DNA of 5,180 bases from Cyanobacteria bacterium Co-bin13 (GTDB lineage: Bacteria; Cyanobacteriota; Cyanobacteriia; Phormidesmidales; Phormidesmidaceae). The notes beneath the pieces were generated by a model. It saw only the letters and a list, made by a program, of their open reading frames with translations, had not been told where the DNA came from and made no database searches. Positions 4,656 through 5,180 of this stretch are shown one piece after another (position 1 is the stretch's first letter; each line of letters opens with the position of its first letter). A program made the position numbers and the translations under genes. Where the stretch lies: assembly GCA_014534385.1 (NCBI GenBank), contig JACVRP010000286.1, positions 1 to 5,180 of the forward strand, in the 5' to 3' direction.

Positions 4656-5180
4656 TTAACCAACCTGAAAGAGAAAGGACACTTTATCCCCTTTGCCCAA
4701 AGCGATGCGATCGCCCGGCCGCAGTCGGTGACGGTTGCCTACAGGCAGCGGCATATTGTTAACGTAAGTGCCGTTTGAGCTGCCGACATCCTCAATGTAG
4801 TAGACGTCCCCTTCTACCCGAATGGCCGCATGGGACCGCGAGACAATTTCTGAGTCGGGAAACCCAGAAACATCAATGTCTGGGGGAACTCGGTCATTGG
4901 GTTTACCAATTCGCACCACAGTCACATTAGCTGGCAGCTCTAGCAGCGCATTAGTCTGAATATGCAGCAGGCGAGCCTGAATTACCTGCAGCTGAGTGGT
5001 GCTGTAGGCTCCACCTGGGGCTGGTGGGGGTGGGGCCACTGTTGGTGCTGGGGTTGGCGGGGCAGGTGAGGGGGCAGGCTGGGGATCTAGCACTGGGAAG
5101 GGATCTAGAGCCAGGTTGTCGGGCTGGCCGTCGGGCTCAACCGCCGCAAAGGGTAGGGGTTCGGGCTGCACCAGGGGATC
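4656..5180 (-). CDS. FHA-domain protein with Pro-rich linker, N-terminal part outside window
   Basis: The last 174 codons of this gene are in the window and the frame stays open to the right edge. A GTG at 5171 could be read as a start, but it has no ribosome site and the frame continues upstream as DPL, so I treat the gene as truncated. The fragment begins with a linker of about 55 residues rich in Pro and Ala (nt about 5010-5180), then a helix with QLQVIQARLLHIQ, then a complete FHA domain: VVRIGKPNDR, EIVSRSHAAIRV, EDVGSSNGTYVNN and HRLRPGDRIALGKGD. The usual Gly-Arg of the first loop is Gly-Lys here; the Ser-Arg-x-His and Asn-Gly-Thr residues are intact. Cyanobacterial proteins of this kind, as I recall, carry an N-terminal zinc ribbon, which would lie outside the window. 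It probably acts as a phosphothreonine-binding adaptor upstream of the small FHA gene. Confidence 0.9.
   Translation of the reverse strand, partial: DPLVQPEPLPFAAVEPDGQPDNLALDPFPVLDPQPAPSPAPPTPAPTVAPPPPAPGGAYSTTQLQVIQARLLHIQTNALLELPANVTVVRIGKPNDRVPPDIDVSGFPDSEIVSRSHAAIRVEGDVYYIEDVGSSNGTYVNNMPLPVGNRHRLRPGDRIALGKGDKVSFLFQVG
5050..5084 (+). other. Predicted G-quadruplex in the FHA linker region
   Basis: Four tracts of four or five G are separated by loops of 5, 7 and 6 bases (GGGG at 5050, 5059, 5070 and 5081), which meets the usual quadruplex rule. The G strand is the template strand of the FHA gene. It is produced by runs of Pro and Ala codons, so it may be a by-product of the protein sequence. 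Confidence 0.4.

Overview
The window looks like a piece of a filamentous-type cyanobacterial chromosome (Leptolyngbya or Nodosilinea-like would fit, but the species cannot be fixed). The reasons are five copies of the HIP1 octamer GCGATCGC (187, 1389, 2170, 2503, 4707), moderately high GC, weak or absent Shine-Dalgarno sites at several starts, purine/pyrimidine-rich intergenic repeats, and proteins that read like families I associate with cyanobacteria. Nothing here looks like a phage, an insertion sequence, a CRISPR array, a tRNA or an rRNA.

Layout from left to right. Positions 1-802 (minus strand) hold two tandem, paralogous DUF2231 membrane proteins that overlap by 4 bases; the second runs off the left edge. 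Positions 803-1257 carry no convincing gene but contain an AT-rich palindrome and a perfect 17-bp stem-loop. Positions 1258-2325 (minus) encode a 355-residue soluble protein with a DUF3102/ParB-like helical region. A 111-bp divergent intergenic region follows, then 2437-3138 (plus) encodes a four-or-more-pass membrane protein with an internal repeat. Positions 3139-3312 separate convergent genes and are filled with repeat sequence. Positions 3313-4014 (minus) encode the most interesting protein: an N-terminal LRAT (NlpC/P60-superfamily) catalytic domain fused to a PspA/IM30-like coiled coil. Positions 4169-4591 and 4656-5180 (minus) encode two FHA-domain proteins; the second is cut by the right edge.

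How the genes may work together. The DUF2231 pair is almost certainly one transcription unit and may belong to a terminal oxidase locus lying beyond the left edge (inference). The two FHA proteins are probably co-transcribed phosphothreonine-binding adaptors of a Ser/Thr kinase pathway. Whether the LRAT-PspA protein, which lies 154 bp downstream on the same strand, belongs to that pathway is open. I see no complete multi-gene defence system; the LRAT-PspA fusion is the best candidate for something under-described.
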